From contig CAWFFZ010000003.1 of assembly GCA_963815295.1 (NCBI GenBank), forward strand, positions 424,575 through 488,574: DNA of 64,000 nucleotides, read 5' to 3'. The stretch is from JACDHG01 sp963815295. Its GTDB lineage: Bacteria; Actinomycetota; Actinomycetes; Propionibacteriales; Nocardioidaceae. Positions 17,876-26,913 of the stretch are shown piece after piece. Under the pieces are notes generated by a model that saw nothing but the letters and a program-made list of their open reading frames with translations, was not told the origin of the DNA and did not search any database. The translations under genes and the position numbers were made by a program. Position 1 is the first letter of the stretch, and each line of letters opens with the position of its first letter.

Positions 17876-19290
17876 GGCAGCGTCACACCTTCGTAGCTGT
17901 CTGCGCTGTCGTCGTTGGCCTGGCGTCCGTCGTCGTCGCGACTCAGGGTGGCAAGGAACTGCCGCAGGCGACCACGTCGGCGTCGACGGTGGCACCGTCG
18001 AGCATGCAGCTCAGCTGCCCCGAGACGCCGACTGACCGGGCGACCAGAACCCGGTTGTTCGCCGTGACGCCTGGCGACAATGCGACGGGCGAGAGCAGCT
18101 TGCGCGCGGAAACTCTCTCGTCGGTGGCGCCGATCGTGGTGGGTGAGTCCGACGACCTTGGGGTGCCGATCGACGAGCCACTCAGCAGGTCGGACGGTCC
18201 TTCGGTCGTGGTCTCGGCCAAGGGCAGGGCCGCCCCCGGCGTGACGGCGTTCCAGCTGTCGACCTCGCAAGGGAGGCATCGAACCGGGCTTGCCGCCAGT
18301 GCCTGCCCGCGGGTGGCAGCCGAGTGGTGGTTCAACGGCGTGGACACCAACGTCGGCGCGACGTCACGGCTGGTTCTCAGCAACCCGACGACAGGGCTGG
18401 TGGTCATCGACGTCCTGGTGTTCAGTCAACAGGGCCGGGTTGCCGCGCCCGGCAGTCGAGGGATCGCGCTGGAACCGCAGTCCCGGACCTCCGTCGATCT
18501 TGCCCGGCTCGCTCCCGGAGTGGAGAACGCCACCGTCCGGATCCGCGCCACCCGCGGCCGAGTGGCTGCCGCAGTCGCGACGACGAAGGTCGACGGCGCA
18601 ACGCCTGCGGGGTCGGAGTGGGTGCCTCCTGCCAGCCCTCCCGGCCCGGACCTTCTCGTCAACGGCGGCGTGCCCGGTCCCGGTCGTCGCCAGCAACTGA
18701 TCTTGACGAACCCGGGTGGGCGCGAGGCGCTCGTCCAGGTTGCCGCCCTGGCTGAGAACGGACCGTTCAGGCCGACTGCGCTGACTGACCTGCGCGTGGC
18801 CCCTGGCAGCGTCGTCGTCACCGACATCACCGACATCGCCGACCGGGCCTCGCTCGCCCTGCACGTGACGGCGAACGCCGACGTGACAGCCGGCATCGTC
18901 ACCAAGACCCTGCAACCACGCCCCGACTTCGCCGTGTCGACGGTTGGCGAGCCACTGACGGCTGATCCCGCGGTCGTTCCGGTCCTGCGACGGGCACGGA
19001 TGCTGCTGTGTACGGCAACGGCAGACCCCGCAGGCGGCAGCGTGTCTATGGAGCTCGTCACGGCGACCGGTCAGTCCGAGCGCACGGAGGTCATCCGCGT
19101 CCGCGGCCGGGCGACGAGCTGTCGCCCGCTTGACCTCAAACCCTCCACGTCATACGTCGCGATGACTGCCGACGAAGGCGACGCGATCTCCGCGGTGGTC
19201 CATGTCGTCGGCCGGTCCGTAGTGTCGACAATCCCCGTGTCGCCAGGGCTGTGGGAGATCGTGCAACCGCCCGTCGAGCCTGCGCCCTAA
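17872..19290 (+). CDS. DUF5719 secreted/anchored protein
   Basis: The 472-residue protein has an N-terminal hydrophobic signal or anchor (about residues 6-24) and a beta-rich extracytoplasmic body with two related halves (RLVLSNPTTGLVVIDVLVFS and QQLILTNPGGREALVQVAAL). These mark the DUF5719 family found next to this type of glycosyltransferase in many actinobacteria. Function is unknown; pairing with a membrane glycosyltransferase suggests a partner in glycan assembly outside the membrane. The ATG at 17872 overlaps the upstream stop (ATGA), which indicates coupling and fixes the start over an upstream in-frame codon. Confidence 0.85.
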   Translation: MRQRHTFVAVCAVVVGLASVVVATQGGKELPQATTSASTVAPSSMQLSCPETPTDRATRTRLFAVTPGDNATGESSLRAETLSSVAPIVVGESDDLGVPIDEPLSRSDGPSVVVSAKGRAAPGVTAFQLSTSQGRHRTGLAASACPRVAAEWWFNGVDTNVGATSRLVLSNPTTGLVVIDVLVFSQQGRVAAPGSRGIALEPQSRTSVDLARLAPGVENATVRIRATRGRVAAAVATTKVDGATPAGSEWVPPASPPGPDLLVNGGVPGPGRRQQLILTNPGGREALVQVAALAENGPFRPTALTDLRVAPGSVVVTDITDIADRASLALHVTANADVTAGIVTKTLQPRPDFAVSTVGEPLTADPAVVPVLRRARMLLCTATADPAGGSVSMELVTATGQSERTEVIRVRGRATSCRPLDLKPSTSYVAMTADEGDAISAVVHVVGRSVVSTIPVSPGLWEIVQPPVEPAP

Positions 19291-19293
19291 GTG

Positions 19294-19647
19294 TCAGGCG
19301 TCGGTCGAGCGCAGCACCCGCAGGTGCCCCCGCCGGCCAACCTCGACGGTCCCGGGAGGTTCTGGAGCGGGTTTGGGTCGGCCCGCCTCGCGGACGGCGT
19401 CTGCCAGCGCGAGCAGATCGTCCTCGGTGGGTCCGGGCGTCGTGCTCTCGCGGTTCAACGAGATGACCTCCCAGCCACGGGGGACACTGAGGCGGTCTGC
19501 ATGGAGTTCGCAGAGGTCATAGGCGTGCGGCTCGGCGTACGTCGCCAGCGGCCCCAACACTGCCGTCTGGTCGCTGTAGACATAGGTCAGGGTGGCCAAC
19601 GCGTTGCGCCCACAAGTGCTGCGGGAACAAGCGCGACGTCGGCTCAC
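19294..19647 (-). CDS. DUF3499 family protein (Rv3258c-like)
   Basis: The 117-residue protein starts MSRRRACSRSTCGRNALATLTYVYSD and has AEPHAYDLCELHADRL. The CxxxxC pair and the later C/H residues suggest a zinc ribbon. DUF3499 is an actinobacterial family of unknown role and is a fixed neighbour of the metallopeptidase-fold gene and manB, as in mycobacteria (Rv3258c, Rv3259, Rv3257c). The GTG start is at 19647. Its stop lies four bases from the convergent DUF5719 stop. Confidence 0.9.
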   Translation of the reverse strand: MSRRRACSRSTCGRNALATLTYVYSDQTAVLGPLATYAEPHAYDLCELHADRLSVPRGWEVISLNRESTTPGPTEDDLLALADAVREAGRPKPAPEPPGTVEVGRRGHLRVLRSTDA

Positions 19648-19709
19648 GAGTTGACGCTACCGTCGGAGCCCTGCAAACCCCTGACGAGACACGCCTCTAG
19701 GGTGACGTC

Positions 19710-20174
19710 GTGGCCCGTCGATCAAACCCCCATCGGCTGCCCGTGACACCGACCCGCACGGGCTCGGCTCGTGACCGCCGCGGCCGCGGGGTGCGAGGTC
19801 CGCTCGCCCTGCCCGGCCCGTTGAGCGAGCGGGCACCAACCCTCGGCCGGGACCGCGCGACGGAGTTCGACGAACTGGTTCTCTCGTTGGTCGAGCGACT
19901 GTCGGTCCGCTGGGGCGCTGAGCTGCGCGACGTCGTGTTCGGGACGGAGGACGTGCCGCAAATACCCGACAACTGGGTCGACGAGCCGGTGCCGCTCGGT
20001 TCGCTCGTCCGGGGCGCGACGTCGAGCGAGCCGGCACGGATCGTGCTGTTCCGGCGGCCGATCGAGCTGCGAGCAGTCACCCGTCTCGAGCGGGCTGCCC
20101 TCGTCAACGAGGTACTGGTCGAACACATCGCCGACCTGCTTGGACGCGAGCCCGAGGACATCGACCCGTCGTAG
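19710..20174 (+). CDS. Metallopeptidase-fold family protein (Rv3259-like)
   Basis: The 154-residue protein has a basic, disordered N-terminus (to about residue 45), then the small zincin-like domain of the DUF1025 group (FDELVLSLVERL, the acidic PQIPDNWVDEP stretch and IVLFRRPIELRAV). In many relatives the last helix carries HExxH; here the corresponding region reads NEVLVEHIADLLG, so the canonical zinc motif is not complete. Catalytic activity is therefore uncertain. It is divergent from DUF3499 and lies 23 bases ahead of manB, matching the mycobacterial order. Confidence 0.82.
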   Translation: MARRSNPHRLPVTPTRTGSARDRRGRGVRGPLALPGPLSERAPTLGRDRATEFDELVLSLVERLSVRWGAELRDVVFGTEDVPQIPDNWVDEPVPLGSLVRGATSSEPARIVLFRRPIELRAVTRLERAALVNEVLVEHIADLLGREPEDIDPS

Positions 20175-20197
20175 CCGGGCTCTGCGAGGATGGGCCG

Positions 20198-21556
20198 GTG
20201 CCCGACCTCGACGCAATCTTCAAGGCGTACGACGTCCGTGGACTTGTTCCGTCGGAGCTCGACCCTCCGACTGCACGAGCCATCGGAGCGGCGTTCGTGC
20301 TCGAGGTCCTCCAAGGAAGGCGTGACGCTGCCGTTGTCGTCGGTCATGACATGCGCGCCTCGTCCGTCCCCCTGGCTGACTCCTTCGCCGACGGCGTGCG
20401 CGACAGGGGTGTCGACGTGATGCACATCGGCCTGGCGTCGACCGACCAGCTGTACTTCGCGTCCGGTCACTTCGGGCTACCCGGTGCCATGATCACGGCG
20501 TCCCACAACCCGGCGCGCTACAACGGCATCAAGCTGTGCCGTCGCGGTGCAGTCGCGCTGTCGGCGTCGACCGGGCTCGACGCGATCCGGCAGCGCGTTG
20601 AGGCAGGCCTCCCACCCGCAGCGCAGGTCCGCGGCTCGACGGAACGCAGGGATGTCCTCGGCTCCTATGCCACCTATCTCCATGAGCTCGTGCCTGTCGG
20701 CGGCCGGCGGCTGTCCGTCGTAGTCGATGCGGGGTCTGGCATGGCGGGCCACACCGTGCCTGCTGTCCTGGTACCGCTGGACCTGGACGTCATACCGATG
20801 TACTTCGAGCTGGACGGCACGTTTCCCCACCACGACGCCAACCCGCTCGATTCGGCGAATCTGCATGACCTCCAGGCCGCCGTGCTGACGCACCGAGCAG
20901 ACGTCGGCATCGCTTTCGACGGCGACGCCGACCGGTGCTTCGTGGTTGACGAGCGGGGAGAGCTGGTGTCGCCGTCCGCGCTTACGGCGCTCATCGCAGT
21001 CCGCACCCTCGCCCGAGAGCCCGGGGCACGCATCATCCACAACGCCGTCACGAGTCGTGCTGTACCCGAGGTGGTCGAGCGCCTGGGCGGCGTGCCGATC
21101 CGGACCAAGGTCGGGCACTCGCTGATCAAGGCGACGATGACCGAGCAGGACGTGGCGTTCGGCGGCGAGCACTCCGGCCACTTCTACTTCCGGGACTTCT
21201 GGTACGCCGACTCGGGCATGCTCGCTGCACTGCATCTGCTGGCGGCGCTGGCCGAGTTCGACGGGCCGGTGTCCAAGCTGGTCGGTGATCTGGACCCCTA
21301 CGTCGCCTCCGGCGAGATCAACGTCGAGGTTTCCGACGCACGCGCTGCACAGGCCCGGATCGCTGAGACGTACGTCGACAACCGCGCGGTGAACCTCGAC
21401 TATCTGGACGGCCTTACGGTCTCGGCCGAGGGATGGTGGTTCAATGTCCGCGCGTCCAACACGGAGCCGATGCTGCGTCTCAACGTCGAAGCTACGACCG
21501 GTGTGACCATGGCGGCCGTTCGCGACGAGGTCGTCGCATTGATGAAGCTGTACTGA
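20198..21556 (+). CDS. manB: Phosphomannomutase/phosphoglucomutase
   Basis: It converts mannose-6-phosphate to mannose-1-phosphate, the precursor for GDP-mannose made by the ManC-like enzyme encoded about 10 kb upstream. The 452-residue protein has the phosphoserine loop MITASHNPARYNGIK, the metal loop FDGDADRCF, the sugar-binding GGEHSGHFYFRD and the phosphate-binding C-terminal motif VRASNTEPMLRL. This is the complete alpha-D-phosphohexomutase set at normal length. The GTG start at 20198 gives the family N-terminus DLDAIFKAYDVRGLVP. The mycobacterial equivalent is Rv3257c (manB/pmmA) in the same order. Confidence 0.95.
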   Translation: MPDLDAIFKAYDVRGLVPSELDPPTARAIGAAFVLEVLQGRRDAAVVVGHDMRASSVPLADSFADGVRDRGVDVMHIGLASTDQLYFASGHFGLPGAMITASHNPARYNGIKLCRRGAVALSASTGLDAIRQRVEAGLPPAAQVRGSTERRDVLGSYATYLHELVPVGGRRLSVVVDAGSGMAGHTVPAVLVPLDLDVIPMYFELDGTFPHHDANPLDSANLHDLQAAVLTHRADVGIAFDGDADRCFVVDERGELVSPSALTALIAVRTLAREPGARIIHNAVTSRAVPEVVERLGGVPIRTKVGHSLIKATMTEQDVAFGGEHSGHFYFRDFWYADSGMLAALHLLAALAEFDGPVSKLVGDLDPYVASGEINVEVSDARAAQARIAETYVDNRAVNLDYLDGLTVSAEGWWFNVRASNTEPMLRLNVEATTGVTMAAVRDEVVALMKLY

Positions 21557-21569
21557 TGAGGAGGGCAAC

Positions 21570-21749
21570 GTGAAGCTCGACCCGATGCTGCTGGATATCT
21601 TGGTCTGCCCGGCCTGCAAGGGATCGCTCACCGTCGACCAGGACAACGACGAGCTGATCTGCGAAGGTTGTGGTCTGATCTACCCGGTGCGCGACGACAT
21701 CCCGGTGATGCTCGTCGACGAGGCACGGCGGGCTGAAGGGCCCGTCTGA
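21570..21749 (+). CDS. Trm112/UPF0434-like small zinc-ribbon protein
   Basis: The short protein has 59 residues (starting VKLDPMLLDILVCPACKGSL). It has two CxxC pairs (CPAC and CEGC) and the family ending YPVRDDIPVML. Trm112-like proteins stabilise methyltransferase partners in other organisms; the bacterial forms are poorly characterised. A GAGGAGGG ribosome-binding site lies 5-6 bases before the GTG. It sits between manB and the SIS gene with short gaps, so it is probably part of that operon. Confidence 0.85.
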   Translation: MKLDPMLLDILVCPACKGSLTVDQDNDELICEGCGLIYPVRDDIPVMLVDEARRAEGPV

Positions 21750-21753
21750 CGCA

Positions 21754-22791
21754 ATGGCCGACGTCTTCGACGACACTCGCCTCGACGACCCCGATGTGCT
21801 CGCGGCCGCCGACGTTCCGTTGCGTTGGCTTGCCGAGTCCGGCGCCCGGGTGCGGGTCGAGGCAGACACGGCCGCCGACGCCATCGCGGAGATCTCGCGG
21901 GAGCTGAGTCCACGCGCGATCGTGGCGGCCGGAGTCGATGCCCGGCTGTTGCGTGCTGTCCTCGAACCTTGGTGCCCGGTGCCGTTCGTGGCGTGGCCGG
22001 GACCGGGGCTTCCTGGCTGGGCGGGTGCGCTTGATCTCGTCATCGTCCTGGCACCGTCCGGCGGCGACAGCGACACCGCGTCGGCGGTGCGCGAGGCTGT
22101 CCGTCGCGGTTGCTCGCTCATCACTGCCTGCCCGCCTCGCTCGGTGATTGCTGAGCACGCGCAAGGGCGGCACAGCCACGTGTTGCCGACGCAGACCGAC
22201 GACACGTTGGCAGCGGCCGTGGTGATGCTCCAGGCGCTGCATTGCCTCGGGGTCGGCCCTGAGGTCGACGCGGATGGCGTGGCCCGGATCCTCGACGACG
22301 TAGCGGTCACCTGTTCTCCCCACCACGACATCTCGGCCAACCCAGCCAAGAACCTCGCCCTGTTCCTCGCCGACACCGCCCCCCTGGTGTGGGGCGGCTC
22401 GGTGCTCGCAGCGCGCGCGGCTCGGCGGGTGGCCGAAGCCATCCGACGTACGACGGGCCGCCCAGCCCTTGCCGCAGACGCTCGGCACCTGATCCCGGTG
22501 CTGGAGGCGACTCATGGGCTCGACGTCTTCGCCGACCCGTTCGAGGACTCGGCGCGTGAGTCACCGCGACCAGGTCTGCTCATCCTCGACGACGGCACGG
22601 AGGAGGCGTCTGTGCGTGAGCTACGGGGGCATCTCACCGCCGTAGCCACCGCGCACGACGTGCGCATCCAGACGATCGATGCACGCGAAGGTTCGGAGAT
22701 GGCACGCTATGCGGCGCTGCTGGCTACCGGAACCTACGCCGCCACCTATCTTGAGATCGGCCTCGGCACCAGCGGCAGCACCAGTGATTGA
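21754..22791 (+). CDS. SIS-domain protein (phosphosugar isomerase-like, Rv3256c type)
   Basis: The 345-residue protein resembles the bifunctional phosphoglucose/phosphomannose isomerase family. The first half has a SIS-like fold (VIVLAPSGGDSDTASAVREAVRRG), and a second part contains DISANPAKNLALFLADTAPLVWGGS. Key isomerase residues are not clear enough to assert activity. It is four bases behind the Trm112-like gene. The equivalent mycobacterial gene Rv3256c lies between manB and manA; here manA is not present next to it and a CDF transporter follows. It may link fructose-6-phosphate to mannose metabolism (inference). Confidence 0.8.
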   Translation: MADVFDDTRLDDPDVLAAADVPLRWLAESGARVRVEADTAADAIAEISRELSPRAIVAAGVDARLLRAVLEPWCPVPFVAWPGPGLPGWAGALDLVIVLAPSGGDSDTASAVREAVRRGCSLITACPPRSVIAEHAQGRHSHVLPTQTDDTLAAAVVMLQALHCLGVGPEVDADGVARILDDVAVTCSPHHDISANPAKNLALFLADTAPLVWGGSVLAARAARRVAEAIRRTTGRPALAADARHLIPVLEATHGLDVFADPFEDSARESPRPGLLILDDGTEEASVRELRGHLTAVATAHDVRIQTIDAREGSEMARYAALLATGTYAATYLEIGLGTSGSTSD

Positions 22792-22837
22792 CTGAGCACT
22801 GGTCGGATGACCACCAACGGCGACGAGGAGAGCACAC

Positions 22838-23770
22838 GTGAGCGTTGAGGGCGGAACTAAGGCGGTTGTGGCGGCGCTGCTCGCCAACACCGGCATCGCC
22901 ATCACGAAGTTCATCGCGTTCGCCTTGACCGGTGCGTCGTCCATGCTCGCTGAAGCCATCCACTCAGTCGCCGACGCCGGCAACCAGGGGTTGTTGCTGC
23001 TCGGCGGGAAGCGTGCGAGACGCGCGCCGACGACCAACCACCCGTTCGGGTTCGGACGCGAGCGCTACATCTACGCGTTCATCGTCGCGATCGTCTTGTT
23101 CAGCGTCGGCGGTCTTTTCGCGCTCTACGAGGCCTACCACAAGTACGAAGAGGTTCACGCCGGCGAGCCGAACAAGCTGCTCGACGGGGGTTACGCGTGG
23201 GTGGCGATCCTGGTCTTGTTGATCGCCATCGTGATGGAGTCGTTCTCGTTCCGCACAGCGATCATCGAGTCCAACCTTGTGCGCGGCCAGGCGTCCTGGG
23301 CCACGTTCATCAAACGCGCCAAGGCGCCTGAGCTTCCGGTGATTCTCCTGGAAGACTTTGCGGCACTGTTGGGCCTCATCTTCGCGCTGCTCGGCGTCAG
23401 CCTCAGCCTACTGACGGACAACGGCTACTGGGACGTTGCCGGTACGGCAGCGATCGGCCTCCTGCTCGTTGCGGTCGCAATCACACTCGCGATCGAGACC
23501 AAGAGCCTGCTGCTTGGCGAGTCCGCGACCGCCGAGCACCGCGCCAAGATCGAAGCGGGGATCCTGGCAGGAGACGAGGTACTCGAGATCATCCACATCC
23601 GGACCTTGCATACCGGACCGGAAGAGATCCTGGTTGCCTGCAAGATCTCGGTGGCTCCGGCCGAGAGTGCTCTCGCCATCGCGGACGCGATCAACGTAGC
23701 GGAGGAGCGGGTGCGAGCCGCTGTGCCCGAGGCGAAGTACATCTTCATCGAGCCTGACATCAAACGCTGA
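22838..23770 (+). CDS. Cation diffusion facilitator transporter (SLC30A9-like)
   Basis: The 310-residue protein has about six membrane spans and a C-terminal cytoplasmic domain (from about 225) typical of CDF metal exporters. TM2 contains HSVADAGNQ (H42, D46), half of the metal site. The matching TM5 site reads LEDFAALLG (E172, D173) rather than the usual HxxxD. With NHPFGFGRERYIYAF after TM2, it belongs with the ZnT9-like branch, whose transport role is less settled. A GTG start follows a GACGAGGAG ribosome-binding site. Confidence 0.9.
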   Translation: MSVEGGTKAVVAALLANTGIAITKFIAFALTGASSMLAEAIHSVADAGNQGLLLLGGKRARRAPTTNHPFGFGRERYIYAFIVAIVLFSVGGLFALYEAYHKYEEVHAGEPNKLLDGGYAWVAILVLLIAIVMESFSFRTAIIESNLVRGQASWATFIKRAKAPELPVILLEDFAALLGLIFALLGVSLSLLTDNGYWDVAGTAAIGLLLVAVAITLAIETKSLLLGESATAEHRAKIEAGILAGDEVLEIIHIRTLHTGPEEILVACKISVAPAESALAIADAINVAEERVRAAVPEAKYIFIEPDIKR

Positions 23771-23860
23771 ACTACCCACGATTTCGGGACTACCGCCGCG
23801 GGTTCTATCCTTGGTCACGGTCCCCGCCGGGGCCACGCCCAGACGCTGCAGAGGGATCAC

Positions 23861-25295
23861 ATGGACTTCAAGGTTGCCGATTTGACGCTGGCCGACTACG
23901 GCCGCACCGAGATCACACTCGCCGAGCACGAGATGCCCGGCCTGATGGCGATGCGTGAGCGCTACGGCACGTCGAAGCCGCTGGCCGGAGCTCGGATCGC
24001 CGGCTCGCTGCACATGACCGTGCAGACAGCTGTGCTGATCGAGACTCTGACAGCCCTCGGCGCCGAAGTGCGTTGGGCCAGCTGCAACATCTTCTCCACT
24101 CAGGACCACGCCGCGGCCGCGGTCGCAGTCGGCCCGAATGGCACTCCCGACAACCCACAGGGTGTTCCTGTGTTCGCCTGGAAGGGTGAGTCGCTGTCGG
24201 AGTACTGGTGGTGCACGGAGCAGATCCTGACCTGGCCTGGCGGCGACGCGCGGTCCAAACATGATTTTGGATGACGGTGGAGACGCCACGCTGCTGGTGC
24301 ACCTCGGAGTCGAGTACGAGAAAGAAGGCGCCGTACCGTCGCCTGACTCGACAGACAACGCCGAGCTGCGCGAGATCTTGAAGGTCCTCACCCGCACGCT
24401 TTCGGAGTCGCCGACCAAGTGGACGCCGATTGCCAACGACATCATGGGCGTCACCGAGGAGACCACGACTGGCGTTCATCGCCTGTACGAGCGTCAGCGC
24501 GACGGCGCTCTCCTCTTCCCAGCGATCAACGTCAATGACTCGGTGACGAAGTCGAAGTTCGACAACAAGTACGGCTGCCGCCACTCCCTCATCGACGGCA
24601 TCAACCGAGCCACCGATGTCCTCATCGGAGGCAAGGTCGCCGTCGTGTGCGGGTACGGCGATGTCGGCAAGGGCTGTGCTGAATCTCTGCGTGGGCAGGG
24701 TGCACGCGTCATCATCACCGAGGTGGACCCGATCTGCGCGTTGCAGGCGGCGATGGACGGCTACCAGGTCGCAACTCTCGACGAGGTCATTTCCACCGCC
24801 GACATCGTCATCACCGCCACCGGTTGCTACAAGGTCGTCACCGTCGAGCAGATGTCGCGGCTCAAGCACCAGGCGATCCTGGCCAACATCGGTCACTTCG
24901 ACAACGAGATCGACATGGCTGGCCTCGAGTCATACCCCGGCATTGAGCGCAAGACGGTAAAGCCTCAGGTCGACCTATGGTCGTTCCCCGGTGGTAACAC
25001 AATCATCGTGCTCAGCGAGGGTCGGCTGATGAACCTTGGCAACGCGACCGGCCACCCGTCGTTCGTGATGTCGAACTCGTTCACCAACCAGGTGCTGGCG
25101 CAGATCGAGCTCTTCACGAAGTCCGAGGAGTACCCAACGGGCGTCTACGTGCTGCCCAAGCACCTCGACGAGGAGGTTGCGCGCCTGCACCTCTCCGCGC
25201 TGGGTGTGTCGTTGACAGAGCTCACCGATGAGCAAGCGAAGTACCTCGGCGTCAGCACGCAGGGGCCCTACAAGTCTGACCACTACCGCTACTGA
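23861..25295 (+). pseudogene. ahcY: S-adenosylhomocysteine hydrolase, frameshifted near 24254
   Basis: The enzyme cleaves S-adenosylhomocysteine to adenosine and homocysteine in the methyl cycle. Two frames together hold the whole family protein. 23861-24274 gives the N-terminus to ILTWPGGDAR, and the part from 24261 gives MILDDGGDATLLVH through the NAD site (VCGYGDVGKGCAESL), ANIGHFDNEIDM and the C-terminal DHYRY. Removing one T at about 24254 restores GDARPNMILDDGG and a 477-residue protein of normal length. All catalytic segments are otherwise intact, so a sequencing error or a very recent mutation is more likely than decay. The gene is upstream of mtrA as in mycobacteria. Confidence 0.9.
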
Positions 25296-25347
25296 CGCGA
25301 GCCATTGGCTGCCTCCGGACAGCCAACCTGGCACTTGACGCACAACC

Positions 25348-25388
25348 GCACCCCGACGGGCCGCCTGTTTGGCGGCTTGGCGGGGTGC
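25348..25388. terminator. Two-part hairpin terminator after ahcY
   Basis: GCACCCCG pairs with CGGGGTGC around an inner GCCGCC/GGCGGC stem with a TGTTT loop, followed by TTTGTG. It lies between ahcY and the convergent DUF222-HNH remnant and could stop transcription from both sides. Confidence 0.8.
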
Positions 25389-25405
25389 TTTGTGTTGCGG
25401 AGGGG

Positions 25406-26752
25406 TTAGGCGCTGAGTCGGTGGGTGCCGGTGTGGTCGACGAGCCAGTATCTGCCGTGGGGTGATCGCCACAGATAGATGCCGGGGAACGGTTGTTTCA
25501 CCTGCCATTTGCTGTGGGTCCGGATCCGGTGATGTCGACGGGTCAGGGGTCCGAGTTTCCCGATCCCGGTTTGTCCGGGTGGTCCACCCTCGTCGGGATG
25601 GACGTAGGGGATGGTGTGGTCGAGGTCCATCCGACGGCTGAGGCAGGACGCATACGGGAACGTGTCGGCCGGCGTGATGATCTGGATGGCTTCGCGGATC
25701 TGGTCGGGGATTTCGTACGCGTCGACGGGGGCGATCCCAGCAAGGTCGATCACGGGTTTGATGGGTGATGTGTGCAGTCGCCGAGCCATTGTTTGGCTTG
25801 GTCAACGGTGACGGGTCCGATCCCTTCCACCCGCGCCACACCCTCGCCTTGTTCCAGCGATCTCCTTGGTCAGGTGGACGTAGAGGACGGCTTTGGGTCT
25901 GGGGTCGACCTTGATGCTGACACCGCGCACGAACGGAGCTGGGTCGCCTCCGATCTCGCTGATCGTGCTTGTCGAGATCGGGTCGGGGTCCGACTGGTCG
26001 GTGGTCGTGCTGGTCGAGATCTGCGGGGTCTGGCCAGGCTCGACCGGCGTGACGGTGGCGTTGGCGTAGAGGTCCATCGTTTGTTGGGGGTTGGCGAGGA
26101 TGCCGAGGGCTTTGGACCGGCGTACTTCTTTCGTGTCGGTGTCGCCGAGAGCGGCGAGTGCGTCGGCGGTGCGGTTGAGTCCGGCGTCGAAGCGCAGTGC
26201 GTCGGGTCCGGCGGCGGCGAAGGCGCCGGTGATGGTGCCGGTGTCGTCGGCCGGGTTGAGCCAGACGCCGCGGTTGCGGCGGTGGGATTCTTCGCGTTCG
26301 CGGGCGTAGTCGGGGTCGGTGTCGATGATCGCGGCCTGCACCACCTTCATCAGGCGTCCCCAGGTGAGTGAGTGGGCGTATTTGGCGACCCTGCGGTCCA
26401 CCACCGTCACGGTTTCGAGGGAGACGTCGCGGGTGTCGGTGGCGATCTGGCGTCCGATCCACGGTTTCACCTCTCCGGCCTGGATCCGCGCCCACAGTTG
26501 GGGGAGGCGGTGGCGGAGGTCGAGGGCGTCCCCGATGAGCCTGGCGGCCGAGTTGGGGGAGATGGACAGTTCGGCGCCGAGTTCGGCGGGGCAGAACTCG
26601 CATACGTCGGGGGTGCCGTCGCCGCCGAGTGGGAGCATCTGCTCCACTCCTGGCAGCGCAAACTCCGTCGACTCGAGGATGCCGTGGAGGTCGGCCCAGT
26701 GGGCGGCGTCTTCCAGGATCGCGACCTCGGCACGCTGCGCCGACGCTTGCAT
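25406..26752 (-). pseudogene. DUF222-HNH endonuclease (13E12-type), broken by two frameshifts
   Basis: The N-terminal DUF222 part (ASAQRAEVAILEDAAHWADLHG to VDPRPKAVLYVHLTKE) is read in one frame from 26752 to about 25860. About 35 residues (LEQGEGVARVEGIGPVTVDQ, ending QWLGDCTHHPSNP) lie in a second frame. The C-terminal HNH part (VIDLAGIAPVDAYEIPD, SRRMDLDHTIPYVHPDEGG, TRRHHRIRTHSKW) resumes in the first frame. So there is an insertion near 25860 and a deletion near 25753 that cancel each other. A further N-terminal stretch up to 26819 (MIDTDTRP) is also out of frame. Such genes are multicopy in actinobacteria and of uncertain function. The linker contains STST-coding palindromes related to the nearby repeats. 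Confidence 0.85.
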
Positions 26753-26913
26753 TGCTCTGATGTGGCGCAGGGTGGCGTCTGCGTCGAGGGTGCTGCGGTC
26801 GAGTGTCGGTGTCGATCATGGGTTGAATCTATCGGTGACCGCCGACAGTTCTGATGCTCAGACGCCCTTATACACAACGGTTTTCGAGACTTTCTTGTCT
26901 TGTTTCCGGTGAC

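Noticed and set aside
23771..23860. SAH riboswitch before ahcY
   Set aside because: The 90-base leader has a small CCCC/GGGG hairpin but not the conserved SAH-riboswitch core as I know it.
24975..26819. Long minus-strand open frame spanning the end of ahcY and the DUF222 region
   Set aside because: Its translation is Arg/Pro-rich nonsense. The true DUF222-HNH coding similarity is in other frames on this strand, and ahcY is clear on the plus strand.
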